From: Melastoma dodecandrum
Lineage: Eukaryota; Streptophyta; Magnoliopsida; Myrtales; Melastomataceae
NCBI GenBank assembly: GCA_029817715.1
Contig: JARUPY010000412.1
Coordinates: 62,001-126,000, forward strand
DNA length: 64,000 nt
Reading direction: 5' to 3'
In this document: positions 32,086 through 44,252 of the stretch, in pieces
Layout of the letters: every line of letters begins with the position of its first letter
Position numbering within the stretch: the first letter of the stretch is position 1
Program-made: the position numbers and the translations under genes
Notes under the pieces: generated by a model
The model's database searches: none
Told to the model about the DNA's origin: nothing
The model's input: only the letters and a program-made list of their open reading frames with translations

Positions 32086-34553
32086 AGCTTGAAAAGATTC
32101 TTTCGCAAAGACGTCATTAATACCCCAAATTGTGGAAATTGTGGATTTAGGGTATCCTTGATAGACCTGTACTTTGGATCTGATCAAGAAAAAAGTTAGT
32201 AATAAACGAGACCTCGTGAAGTACGGGAGTAAGCAAACATGTATGATTATGACATTCATGTATGCTGTGATTAATTTTGACAGTTTATTTGGATGATTCT
32301 GAGCAAGGTCGGGGTTGGAGAAGGGCTTCAAACATTTCTCACTGCTCGCTCTTATTTCTAAAAAGGTGCGATTTTAGAATTCCTTTGACTTGGATGCTCA
32401 TGTACCAATAAGAAGGAGACTTTATCTAGGTTGTAACGTAGTTCTGGCATAGGGCCTTTTTAGGTAGATGCTGAATTTGTCATTTTGAAGGAATGAGTGT
32501 AATCATTTTGAAGGAATGAGTCTAAGGACCTCATCGGAAGCTGTTGTACCATAGAGGTTCCACCGTCCAAGCGAATTCTCATTCAACCAGGCAGCATGCC
32601 CGTTGAGACGCCGTTGGGGACATGACTGATCTACTAGAACTTTGGAAATATGTTTTGGGGAATGTCTTCTCCTTGTTTTGTCCGGGAGATAACACCTTTG
32701 CTTTCGCGACCGTTCATGTCGGCCCTGGTGCTTTAATTTGCTGTTTTGTTTCTTGTGCTTTGCTTTTGAAGAGTTTGATCACTACGCTAATTTTGCTTTT
32801 GGGAACACTTTCTGGCCTTGCCTCTTTTTTGTTGGAGATGTTTTGGACTCCTTGGGGAATTTCGTAGTGTTGATGAAGACGACTAGCTTTGGAAATGTCT
32901 CAACAGTGCATGTCTGTTGATGGTGCTTCTTCACTTGGACTTTTAGGAGGTGTCGCCCCTGTGGTCCATTGTTTCCGGTTTCTAGCTACAGGATCTCAAT
33001 TTACCTCAATGTGAGGCGGTCCTTAGACTCGGAAGGCATTGTGTAAACAGAAAACTTCAAATTTGGCTCGAAAGGGGTTAGCAATGGTTGATGTTTTGTG
33101 TTTGAGGTAGAGAAGAAATGTTCGATCTCATCTCGGTTTGAGCATCTTTTGTCAAAGGATTCGTTGTCCGCCCGGATTTTTGCATGTGAGCCCTCATGGT
33201 ATTTGCACTCATCACTCTGGGGTAGGTGTTTAGGAGTGAGTTTGCCTTCTCCACTCTCACCCAGAAGCATTCTTATTGTCAAAAGTCTTTGCAAGTGGGC
33301 ACCCTCTTTGGAGACGTCGTACTGAGGTGGTGCTTTTGTGTAAGCTTCGTGGGGAAGGTGTTCGCACTTTCATGCCCCAATCATGTTTTTTTTAAGATTA
33401 GACTTGGAACGGCTTCCACCCGACCACACACACCGTTGCGTAGGAGTTTGTACCGTACTGTGCGGATGTCCATGTGCCCACATAGTTGACAACAGACGGA
33501 GACAAAGTTAGCTGATGTATTTCGACTCTCGCTTGGGGAGATAATAATAAAGTAAAGTATCCGCTGGGGAGATGAGATAGATATGTCTATCTTCATGGTG
33601 TTATAGAAGAATATGCTTGTATGCAGTGTAACAGACTCCAATGTGGGGAAATGGAGGCATGACTCCAGCTGGGGAAATAGGGGTGTAACTCCATCTGGGG
33701 AAATGGGGGTGTAACTCCATCTGGGGAATGATAAGAAATTTTGTTAAAGAGCAGTGTAAATGATACTCCTTTTTGGTGTGGTAATCCTTGGTGACAGCAA
33801 AGGCAATTTCGATGCTTTGGTTCGAAATTTTCCACCCGACCGCCTGCGCCTTTGTCTGTAATGTAGGATGCTCATGTGCCTACACAAGGCAAAGGACATA
33901 CAACAAGTGAGCTTGTTTAATGTAAGAATGAAGTTTGCTCATGTAACTTCATGTATATGAAAGGCGAAGTAGAGCTTTGATACTTCCCTTTTCTATGTGT
34001 TTCGTCATTGCATCTTCGTCCAATGGAATCGAAGGATTGACGAAGATTAATCTTGCCTAATGTCTATTGTGTAAGGAAGCTCATGTACCTATCAAATAAA
34101 TGGCGAGAAACAAGTAAATTAATGTAACTTGTTTCGATTAGTGTAAGAACGAAGTTTGCTTATGTAACTTCATTTGTAAGAATAGTGAAGTAGAGTTTTG
34201 ATACTCCCATTTTATATTTCGCCAGTGCATCTTTGTCTACAAGAATCAAAGGATTGACAAAGCTGCCACAAGTCTTTGGCTTGAAGCTTTGCGACCCTGC
34301 CACCTTCGCCTTCGTCACAGGAGTTTTGTACCTTTCGTATGAGGAGCTCTTGTACCTACCCACAGGATAAAGGACATAAACGAAATAAGCTCATGTAATC
34401 TCGTTTAATTTTATGAAGAGAGTAGTAATTGTATGATTCTCCCTTCTTCATGAATATTGTCAGTCTTCCTTGCCCCAATTAACTCCGTGGGGATATGAAG
34501 AAGTTTACTGATGAAGTTCGTTCCGAAGCTCCAGCTCGAAACCCTAACACCAT
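32086..34553 (-). repeat. E2 3' untranslated region with tandem repeats
   Basis: Non-coding 2.5 kb between integrase and PPT. At 33640-33730 a unit of about 28 bp (CTGGGGAAATGGGGGTGTAA) is repeated three times. At about 33920-34340 a longer unit with a period near 220 bp occurs twice: compare TAAGAATGAAGTTTGCTCAT at 33924 with TAAGAACGAAGTTTGCTTAT at 34144, each followed by GAAGTAGAGYTTTGATAC and an AAAGGATTGACRAAG block. No antisense gene like that of E1 was found here. Confidence 0.7.
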
Positions 34554-35892
34554 TTAAGTGTAGTAACGTCGGAGAGCGTCCGCATTGATTGGTTGCTATA
34601 GTTCTCCTCCATCCATTTTCATTAGGATGGTTGTTCCTCCCGAGAAGGCGTGTTTGACGACGAATGGTCCCTCGTAGTTTGGAGCAAATTTTCCCCTAGG
34701 ATCTTTGACGTTTGGAAGGATTCGTTTGAGGACGAGGTCTCCTGGTTCGTACTTGACCTCTTCGACTTTTTTGTTGAACGCCCTGGACATGCATTATTGA
34801 TAACATTGCATGTGGTCGATTGCAAAAAGTCGTTTCTCATCGATGAAGTCGAGGTGGGCGAGCTGATGATTGCCTTTCTCTTCTTCGGTCGGTCATATTG
34901 CTTTGGGACGAGATCCAGAGAGTAGGTAGCTTTACCTCTGCTGGAATGACTGCTTCAGTGCTATAGACGAGTTCGAAGGGAGTTCCCCCCGTTGAAGTGC
35001 TCATCGTCATCCGGTAGGCGAGTAATGCGAAAGGGAGTTTCTCGTGCCGATCACGATATGTGATCGCCATCTTCTGAAGAATCCTTTTCATGTTTTTGTT
35101 GGCAGCTTCGACTGCACCGTTCATTTGTGGACAGTACGGTGAAGAGTTGAGGTGTTTGATTCGAAATTCAGTGCATAGAGAATTCATTTGTTTGCCATTG
35201 AAGTTTGTGCCATTGTCGGTGACGAGCAGTTCTAGAACTCCATATCTGGCGATGATGTTTGCCCGCGTGAAACGTATGACGTTATTCGCGGTGACTTTCT
35301 TGAAATATTGTGCTACGATCCATTTAGTAAAGTAGTCGATGGCGACCTGTATGAACCGATGTCCGTTTGATGCCTTGGGATTAATCGGTCCGATGACGTC
35401 CATGCCCCACATTGAGAACGGCCACTGTTCGAATAGTGGGTAAAGCCTTGTTGGAGGGACGGGCACCTTGTTGCTGTATATCTGACATTTGTGGCAGGCT
35501 TTAACGTATTTAATGCAGTCGGCCTCGATTGTGAGCCAATAGTATCCTTGACGCATGATCTTCTGAGCGAGAACATAACCGTTCATATGTGGTCCGCAAA
35601 CACCTTCATGGACTTCAAAGATGATGGCTTGGGCTTCCTGTTCGGTGACGCACCACATGAGGGCTGTCGTGAAGGACTTCTTGTAGAGCACGTCACCATT
35701 GAGGAAGTAGCTCCTTGCAATCCTTCGGATGAATTTGCGTTCCTTTCTTGTGCTGCCTTGGGGAAAAGCGCTCGACTCTAGGTAAGCTTTGATGTATGTA
35801 AACCACGGTGGTGAGTCCTTAGGTTGGCAAGGCTTGACGTGCATGCAGCTTGGATCTTCAGTGATGTCAATGCGAAGAGGCTCGATGTCCAT
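34554..35892 (-). pseudogene. E2 integrase
   Basis: HHCC finger (HEGVCGPHMNG ... CIKYVKACHKC), then catalytic Asp in GMDVIGPINP, Asp in VTDNGTNFN and Glu in NGAVEAANKNM. The C-terminal domain is KYEPGDLVLKR and FAPNYEGPFVVKHAF. The frame shifts between 34790 and 34840. A TAG at 34598-34596 interrupts just before the last residues, which end at a TAA at 34556-34554. The core triad is conserved. Confidence 0.88.
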
Positions 35893-36305
35893 TTCTCTGC
35901 TAATAGAATTATTGATGCAAGAACAGCAAGAGCATCAGCGAAACGATTATCTGCCCGTGGGAGGTAATTGAGCTCGATATCAATGAATTGGCGGGCTAGT
36001 GTTTGTAGGTAGTCCTGATATGGGATGAGTTTTGGGTCCCGTGTGCGCCATGCCCCGTTTGTTTGGGAGATAATGAGTGTCGAATCTCCATAAACGTAAA
36101 GAAATTGGACTCGCATATCGAGTGCACGTAATAGGCCTAGAATGCATGCTTCGTATTCAACGATGTTATTCGTGCAGGGGAAGGTGACTTTAGCAGCTCT
36201 TGGATAGTATTGTCCGTCCGGGGATATCACCACCACTCTGATGCCTTAACCGGAAGAGTTGACAGTACCGTTGAAATACATTGTCCATCTTTGCTATGAC
36301 TCGGT
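35778..36305 (-). pseudogene. E2 second (archaeal-type) RNase H
   Basis: The domain shows NNIVEYEACILGL, VYGDSTLIISQ and ADNRFADALAVLAS. The first catalytic block reads YFNGTVNSSG where the family has Phe-Asp-Gly, so the first acidic residue is Asn. A TAA at 36248-36246 follows four codons after NSS. The 3' end runs into the integrase in another frame near 35890. It is catalytically dead by both tests. Confidence 0.82.
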
Positions 36306-37812
36306 GAGGAAGATATTTTCGTTTGGTAGTTTGATTTCCAAAGGCGAATTTTCTATCCCTGGATCAGCAATATGATCAGCGATTGTTCTACCTTTGATTG
36401 ACTTAGTTGAGTGGAATCTGATATCGAATTCAGCTAGTTGTAACTACCACTTGGAGACTCTTCCTGTCAATGTTGGTTTGTCGACGAGATACTTGAGGGA
36501 ATCGCTCTAAGAAACTAGTAAGATCTTGTAATAGAGAGTGTATTGCCGGAGTCGATGACGAGTGCACAACAGGTATGTTTCGACGTCATGTACCGAGACT
36601 CGCAATCTGTGAATTTCTTGCTTAAGTAGTAGATTGCTTGTTACTTGGTGCTTGGCATATGTTGGGCAAGCATGACTCCAAATGACTCTTCTCGAACTAT
36701 GAGATTGATTGCTAGGGGGCGCCCCGGCTTTGGCGGGATGAGGACGGGTGGTTCTGTTAAATAGGCCTTTATCTGCTCGAACGCGGTTTTGCAGTCGTCG
36801 TCCCATTCAAATTTGACATATTTCCTTAGTTTCTTAAACAGGGGTTTGCACGTATCTGCCAAGTTGGAGATGAACCTTCAAATGTAGTTGACACGGCCCA
36901 TGAAGCTCTGAATCTCCTTAACTGATTTTGGTGCTGGGAGATCGCGAATTGCCTTAATTTTGTCGGGGACGAATTCAATGCCTTTGCTGCTGATAACGAA
37001 CCATAGAAGTTTGCTGATGTTGCCCCGAAGATGCACTTGGCCGGATTGAGGTGAAGCTTGTACTTGCGAAGTCGTTCAAATAGCTTGAGGAGAACAACAG
37101 TGTGGTCCTCTTCTGCTCTAGATTTGGCGATCATGTCGTCGACGTAGACTTCAATTTCTCAGTGCATCATGTCATGGAATATGACTATCATTGCGCGTTG
37201 ATAAGTTGCCCCAGCGTTCTTGAGTCCGAAAGGCATGACCCGGTAATAGAATGTGCCCCAGTGTGTTGTGAAAGTTGTTTTCTCCTTGTCTTCTTCAGCC
37301 ATACGTATTTGGTTGTACCCGGAGAATCCATCCATGAAAGAAAATCTGTTGAAACCAGCGGTATTATCCACTAGCAGGTCGATGTGCGGCAGGGGGAAGT
37401 CGTCTTTGGGACTTGCTTTGTTAAGGTCGCGATAGTCGACGCAGACTCGGACCTTCCCGTTTTTCTTGATAACGGGGACGATGTTGGCAACCCATTGTGG
37501 GTACTTGACTACCTCGATGAAGTTGACCTTGAGGAGTTTGTTGACCTCTTCCTTGATTGCAAGAGCTAGCTCCGGCTTGTACCGGTGCTGTTTCTGCTTG
37601 ATGGAACATATCAGTGGATCAGTGGGGATTTTGTGCTCCACTATCTCTGGGTCTTGTCTAGGCATATCCGCGTATGTCCATGTGAAGATGTTTGAAAACT
37701 CTTTGAGTAGGTTGATGATATTCTCGGCCTCATCTGTTGGGAGATCGGCCCCGATGTGCAGCTCCTTGGGCTCGTTGTCCGTTCCAATGTTGACTAATCT
37801 GGGATCTTGCAA
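36306..37812 (-). pseudogene. E2 reverse transcriptase and RT-linked RNase H
   Basis: RT motifs: FTWTYADMP, VPVIKKNGKVRVCVDYRDLN, FMDGFSGYNQIRMAEEDKEKT, MPFGLKNAGATYQRAM, and YVDDMIAKS, the last just after an in-frame TGA at 37161-37159. The connection region (KLHLNPAKCIFG) continues to 36826. A frameshift leads to a fragment at 36862-36641 (FEWDDDCKTAFEQIKAYL, PPVLIPPKPGRPL) and a degenerate RNase H. The catalytic YVDD itself is preserved. Confidence 0.9.
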
Positions 37813-39280
37813 TGTTATCTCCTTCAGTTCCTCTTGTCGTTGGAGACATAGTTCGATCCATGATAGCCGTCGAGGGATTTCAGGTAATCTACGATCACTT
37901 CATCTCGTTCGGGAATGTTTTCAGGTACGTCCGAAGTGAATGTCGATTCGGTTTCGCCTTGTTCTGCGGCGTTTTCGGGCAAATCCGAAGCGCCGTTATT
38001 ACATGAAAGAAACAAGTCAATGTCGTAGTTGTAGCTGAATTATTTGAAATTGAAGTATTATTCGACGTGACAACTATGATAAGTCAAGCGTTCTAAACAA
38101 AAATAGAACATTGTGGGATGAGGCCTCAGTGGGGCCCTTCTTCGTTTCCTTAGATTCGCCCTTTGTCATCCACGACCCGATCCCACAGACACGCCGATAC
38201 TAACTAGGGTCGCGTCACATACGGATAACCTTGCTAGTCTGCGACCAGAATGTGGCAAGGCAATTGATTCTAGACTTGATTATTCTAATTGCAAAAAAAA
38301 AGTAAAGTTGGAAAGCTTCACCCTTCGAGCGGCATGTTTGACTCGGTTGGGTTCGACGCTTCCATCATGCTGATTTCTTCTTCGGGTTCTTGCGCATCAA
38401 TCTTCATACCCTTCATCTGTTTAGAGAGGATCTCACCTTCCATTGTCGTTGCTAACGAACGAACAAAAATGGATGGACGACTTGCCGCCTGCACGCATGT
38501 CCTGGATTATTGGTTTAGGCTTCTGTGGTTCGTTGCTTTTGGATCCGAGAACGTGTGTCCCCAACTGGATAGGGATGTCGATCGGATGTCGGATGCCTTG
38601 CCCTTGAGCTCCGAGTCCTTGACTAGGCTGATATCCAAATTTGATGAACTGTCGAGCAGCACTGACGTTGCCCCAACCCATTAGGGGATCTAACCTGAAG
38701 TCTCTCATGACCATGTTCACCATTTCGAACGCTTGAGCTATTGATGGCTCGCCAGTTGGTTCTCCGACGTAAGGCATGTCAATTTCATGGCATAATTTCG
38801 TGGTACACTCCCCTTTGACTATGTTGAGCTTGCCATCTAAAGGAAAACGAACCATTTGGTGTAAAGTCGAAGGGATTACCCTGGCCTGATGGATCCATGG
38901 ACGTCCTACCAGTATGTTGAAGGATCCAACGGTCTCAAGAATTTGGAATGTGGAGGAGAAGAGGGTGGGCCCCACTTTGATCTCTAGGGTCACCTCGCCG
39001 TGGGCCTGTCGTTTTGCGCCATCGAAAGCCTGAATGGTCAGGTTGGAAGGTGCGAGTCTCTCCATGTTGATACTGAGCTTCTCAGACACGTCGAGTGGGA
39101 TTATGTTGACTCCGGATCCCCCGTCGATGAGCACCTTGGAAACAATAGTATTGCGGCACTTGAGTGTGATGAACAAAGCGTTGTTGTGGTCCCATCCTCC
39201 TTCTGGCGGGTCATCTTACGAGAAAGTGATGGCATTGTTTGCCAGCATATCGTTCATGTACGAGTCTAGCGCGTTGACCT
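37813..39280 (-). pseudogene. E2 aspartic protease with G-patch-like tail
   Basis: Best frame is 39176-38433 (247 codons). Active site VLIDGGSGVNIIPLDV, second half FNILVGRPWIHQARVIPSTLHQM. About 90 residues later is KFGYQPSQGLGAQGQGI, matching the glycine spacing of a G-patch, a nucleic-acid-binding motif known after some retroviral and Ogre-type proteases. The frame stops at 38433; the linker to RT (37813-38432) has only short open frames. Confidence 0.75.
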
Positions 39281-39473
39281 CAATCTCTTCCGGTACGTGT
39301 ACCTCGGCCAGGTATTTCTCCAACATCTCCCTGTGCTTGTCGTAAGTCGAAGAGGGAGATATGGGCATGTTGCTTCTTCAGCTGCTCCACAATGTTGTAG
39401 TCGCTTTCTTTCATTGAGTACATCACCTTAGAATTTGTTCATTCAACGACGCATTGGGCTTTAAAGACTCAGG

Positions 39474-41330
39474 CTACAGTTGGGGCTCTGGAGCCGGTAC
39501 CACTCTTCCTGAGCGAGTGATGAGCTCGACTTCCGGGCTGGGTGTCATGCTACTTGAACTAATGACAATTGGACTCATTGGTTCCATCTGTATCAGTGCA
39601 GATGCTTGAGGTGGTATCTCCGGTTGCGCTGGACACAATGGGATGTAAATATATGGTACACGAGGGAGTATTTGGGGGAAAATGTCTGGTGTAGCGGCAT
39701 GCATCTGTAGAGAGTGTGTATCCCCTTCGTAGGGTCCACGTCCTCGTCCTCGGCCTCGAGCCCGACCACAATTGGACTCGACCATGTTGACATATTCTTC
39801 TCCTTTTGACTCATGCGTTTTAACCTCCGTATCATCTAGCTTCTCAACATCAGACTTCTTTTGCTTTCTCGAAAGTTGTGCTTCAGTTTTAAGAGGAACG
39901 ATTTGAATATGGAATTGTAGTTTCCTGGCCTGTCTAATATATGCCGACATGAGGTTCGGGGGTATGGCCACATTAGGTGGTATATAGTGAGTGCGCATGC
40001 GCGGTCGGCGTCTCTAGCCTCGTCCCCGATTGGGCTTAGCTACATTGGCATGTTCGGTGATCTCTTGCTCCACCTCATGTAAATGCACCTCTTCTTCATG
40101 ATCAGTCAGCGGCGCAAAGGGGTTTGCCCCGACATAGTTGACGTGCTCAGGAAATGGGTTGCTCATGACGTTTGAAGTCGTGGCCGGTGTCGCGAACGCA
40201 ATGACGCCGTCGTCCAACAAGTTCTGAATCTTAAATTTGAGCGCGATGTAATCCTAGGTGTCGTGCCCCAGTGCTCCGGAATGATATTTACAACTCGCCT
40301 TGGGGTTGTAGCCAAAAAGAGGAAGGGTTGGTCGGTTTGGGATCCATGGGTGTGATGAAGCCCATGTCTCTCAGCCGGGTGAACATGACATCTAATGGAT
40401 CGGGTGTCGAAATCGGGTCCTCTAATCTGCATCGAGAACCCTCTTGTTGCGCAGGCCTTGGCTGCTGGTGTATCATCATGGTAGAGGGCAGTCTGGGACT
40501 GGCCGCCACCGGCACGAGGGGTTTAATGGTAACTACGGCGTACGACCTCGGCGCATACGAAGTCGGCGGTGTTGCTGCCTTATTGTGCTCCGCAGCCGCG
40601 ACGAGCTCCTTGGGCTTTGGTTTGACGGCTGGCCTTACTGAAGGGGGAGGAATTAGCCCATCTCGGCTTGCCCCATCGAGTTTATCGGCGTTGATGACCG
40701 CTTGGGCGAAGGTTGCGATGGTCTGACCGATCATGTAGGGTAAGTACTCGCGCGGGAGGAGTTGGAAGAACTCGTCTATCAGCTCTTTTTCTTTCAGAGC
40801 GGGCTTAATCTGCGAAGCCATCTCCCTGAACCGATTGCAAACTTTTTGATGTTCTCGCTGTGGTACCTATTCAGTTTCCGCAAGTTTGATATTGTGGGTG
40901 CCATCTCTATATTGAAACTGTAGAAATTGAGAAAATCGACGGCCAACTCCTTGAATGTTGCGTACTGGCTCACATCTTTCGTATAATACCAGTGCCGCGC
41001 CGACTCTGCTAAGCTCTCTTGGAGCATGGCGATGCGAAACTTATCATCTACCGAGTACACAACCTCTTGTGGCAGAAGTGCTTTAGATGTATCTCCGGAC
41101 AACCGTTTCCACGAAACTTCTCAAAATCGGGCATTCTAAACTTCGGGGGGACTTGAATCTGAGGGACATGGTAGTTGGCATATTCCCAGTTGTGAGCTCG
41201 GGGCCCTTGAATGGCATTGAGGCGCTCCTCCATCCTCACTATGCGACGCGCCTCTTCTTGTTGCATAGAGGCAATCCTAGCCTCGAGTCTTGCCTAAAAA
41301 GCATCGGCATGCTGCTGTTCACCGAATAAC
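39474..41330 (-). pseudogene. E2 gag, fragmented
   Basis: Pieces in order: 41266-41048 (QVPPKFRMPDFEKFRGNGCPEIHLKHFC), 41102-40794 (FRIAMLQESLAESARHWYY, FLNFYSFNIEMAP), 40821-40288 (ALKEKELIDEFFQLLPREYLPYMIG), 40220-40014, and 39998-39474. A knuckle-like CKYHSGALGHDT segment lies between the third and fourth pieces with its last Cys position disturbed. At least three frameshifts separate the pieces. Arg-Gly repeats (GRARGRGRGRGP) lie near 39750. Confidence 0.78.
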
Positions 41331-42740
41331 TCATCAACAATGGCCGCGTTATGGTTTATTGGGTTTGGCACAATCGATTCCACATGTGGAGCCGGGGCTG
41401 TAGTGGCGACAGGAACATAGAGAGTTGGCCCAAGTGGCGCTGACTAGTAGGGAGTCGGCCCGAACATCTCTGGCAAGTAGGGAGTTGGCCCGAACGTCGT
41501 TGGCAAGTAGGGTGTTGGCCTTGGTGCCAATGATTGTAGGTAGTACGGCGGAATGAAAGGACGTGTTGCGCTAGACGATCTGGCCATGTCCGGAGGTGTG
41601 TACGTTGTAGGTTGGTGCGTTCATGGCTCTCACTTCGCTGACAGGGGTGAACTAGGAGTTAAATGCGGACGGTGCGTTGGTCGGCACTAAGGACCCTGGC
41701 ATATAGGGTAGCCGGTGCGGGGTCTGCGCAACGGGAGGTGGGACCATCAGTTGCCGTTGCAGCACATTAGCCAACATCTTCTTCAAAGATAACAGCTGCG
41801 GAAAGGGATTCCACCCTGTTGCCTAGGGAGTTTTCACCGTTCTGTGCTGGTGTAGGTGGAATGGGCACATATGGTGCAATGGTTGGCATTGTTGAGCTCT
41901 ACATCTCCGGAGTGGTGAATATCGACACTTGAGAAGATAGCGGCGGAAAAGTTTCCATGGAAACCATGAGTATTGCTGTGGACGTAGATCCGATGACGAT
42001 TGGAACTGAGTGGACAGTTGTCGCAGATGCTCCAGTGTTGGGCATTGTCATATTAGAAAAGGGGACTCCTAAGCTACCCATCAGTATCGTCTGGCTTCGC
42101 AGCTCCAACGACCGTGTCCTCGGGAGATTAGTTTTGATACCTTGGGAAATGAAAATGAGACTTGAATTAGCTTCAAATGTGAGTTCATCTTGGATGCATG
42201 ATATGTAGTGATACATGATCGTGTCTAATGTAGGGATTGGATTAACGTCACAACAAAATTGACCTAAGGGAAATGAAGCGAATTAGATAAATTCTACTAT
42301 GTCATAGAAATCAAAGTAAAATTCATCAAAGGAAAAGATAGGATGGGCTCGCTGGCCCAATAAAGACGTCCATAATCAAACGCGGTCCCACAGGGTATTG
42401 CGCTTCCTCCAAAAACGATGAGACTGAGTCGCATGGTCGTCCGCCTTGGGCTCTAGGGGAAGCTCGCATGGTTCTTCTATGAGGGTCATCCATACTCGAG
42501 AAATGTGTATGATTATCCTCTGAATTGATGTCTTCGTTTCCTTGTCATCAAGGCTGACTGGAAGCCGTTGCGGAGAAGATATGATCCTTGGCATTCCTCC
42601 TAGCTAATGTCGGACTCGAGTTGGGGCATAGTACGAAGTGCCTCTGATCCCCATGATTGGAATAAAGTCTCAGTCTATGGAGGTGATGATGGCGTAGTCT
42701 GTGTCAAAGCATGGGGCTCTATGGTAGAAGTCAGAGGTAG
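41331..42740 (-). other. E2 gag leader and spacer, nothing assigned
   Basis: Internal E2 sequence between ORF1 and gag. It has repeated GTAGGGAGTTGGCCCGAAC units near 41440-41520 and Pro/Met-rich short frames, probably the decayed gag N-terminus. No domain was recognised. Confidence 0.45.
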
Positions 42741-43559
42741 TTAGCGGAATAGCGCATTGACTTCGGTGAATGTGCATGCTGGTAGGCGGGCGCACTCCAC
42801 GATACGGGCAAGTAGCCTCGGGCTATGTTCCCTTGTGAATGTTTTTCCTGTGATTCCAAGATGTGTGTGAAACCAAACTTGTAACAATGCAAGGCTAAAG
42901 GTTACCCGATGTTGTTGGATTCCTCGTCTGGCTCTCCGAACGATGTTGGTGAGATTGAAGTTAATTTCCCCAATCAAGTTTAGTAGGAAAGGGTCATCTT
43001 CCAGTATGGCTTTGGTGATGTAAACCGCCCGCTGATGTATCGCCTTCTTTTTGTATGGATACAAAATCGTCCTGACGAATAGCAGGATGAATGACCGCGC
43101 CGAACCTTGGCCTTAACCCTTGCGAGGGATGTACGGTACTGTCTAAAGATCAATGAGGCCGTTGATGTTGATATCACCTTGGGAGGTGAACAAGTTGGAT
43201 ACGCTTGCTGAGGAAATTCAGAGGAGTTTTGCTATGTACTCTTTTGGTTTGTCAACTCGGGGAAGAGGCAGTATCCCGGTGCGATGATGCATCTCGACTT
43301 AATGCTCATACTCTTCGTACAATGGTGCCAACTCTATATATCCGAAGTGAAAGGTGTAAGAATTCGGATCCCATCTTGCAATAAGATTCTGAAGTAGGGC
43401 CCAATCCCGCTTGAGGTAGATGAAATGGAACAATTCTTTGAGTTTGGACTGGACATATTCTTTCTCTAAGGGCCTCAGAAGAGTGAGCCAATCACGAAGA
43501 TTGTGGAGATCCGGAACTTCTGGGCGTAAAGAAATCAATTCCATGAAGCTAACCTGCAT
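42741..43559 (-). pseudogene. E2 extra ORF1 (DUF7745-like), decayed
   Basis: The region before gag in an Ogre-type element. Frame 43559-43299 contains RDWLTLLRPLEKEYVQSKLKE and NLIARWDPNSYTFHFGYIEL, a pattern recalling the LW...W-D-P-x-Y-x-x-F-x-F block of the plant domain I know as DUF7745. Downstream, 43064-42741 has VTFSLALLQVWFHTHLG, recalling its C-terminal LL-AWF-H-H block. Frames are interrupted by several stops. The family name is from memory and should be checked. Confidence 0.6.
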
Positions 43560-44222
43560 ACTTGGGTGTCATTCGACGGTGATGACATTCCAATCCCTGA
43601 TCCTAGCATGATATGATGTCACATGCGATTTGTACAAACACACTTTAGAAAAGGGAACGGAATAGCATACGGGGTGTAAATAACAATTATAAGTTGACAG
43701 AGGATCATGCATCAATGAATGCATATATATGCAATAAAGCGATAAAAGGAAGTAGAGAAAGGAGAAAAGTATTGAGGAACCGAAACCAACCCAAACCGCT
43801 GCAAACCGAACAGAGTTAGTATTGCAAATTATCACATATAAGACATACCTGACACTTGTCCCTACGCATGTAGCAGTCACTCAGTAATAAACGAATGCAC
43901 GTGCGGCCTTTGGTACATGTAGTGGGCAATCAATTTTAGACTCGGAAGAGGTTTCTAAGATGTCCCTCGGACAAAGGGAGGCGGGCCCCGGTCCATAGCC
44001 TACTAGCCACAGAAAGCAGCGAGGCCGTGCCATTTGGTTACCCCCTAAAATCCTTGTCCCGGGTATAGGGACTCACCTAGACATGCCTAGGAAAGCTGTA
44101 AACAAACAGAACTATGAGGGCAAACAAAGGGCACCGAGCCAAGCAAGTACATGCACAAACAGGAACTCCTCTCCACATGTGGATTAAAAATGAAAGAGCG
44201 CTCGAAAAGAATCCACATGCGG
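43560..44222 (-). other. E2 5' leader
   Basis: Untranslated leader between primer-binding site and ORF1. No reading frame of note and no recognised RNA structure. Confidence 0.5.
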
Positions 44223-44242
44223 AGTCCCCAGCCGAGTTGCCA
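44223..44242 (-). other. E2 primer-binding site
   Basis: The minus strand reads TGGCAACTCGGCTGGGGACT, ten bases beyond the CA end of the 5' LTR. It resembles the TGGCGACTC-type sites of Ogre/Tat elements. It differs from the site shared by E1 and E3. Confidence 0.7.
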
Positions 44243-44252
44243 TCCGGGAGGA

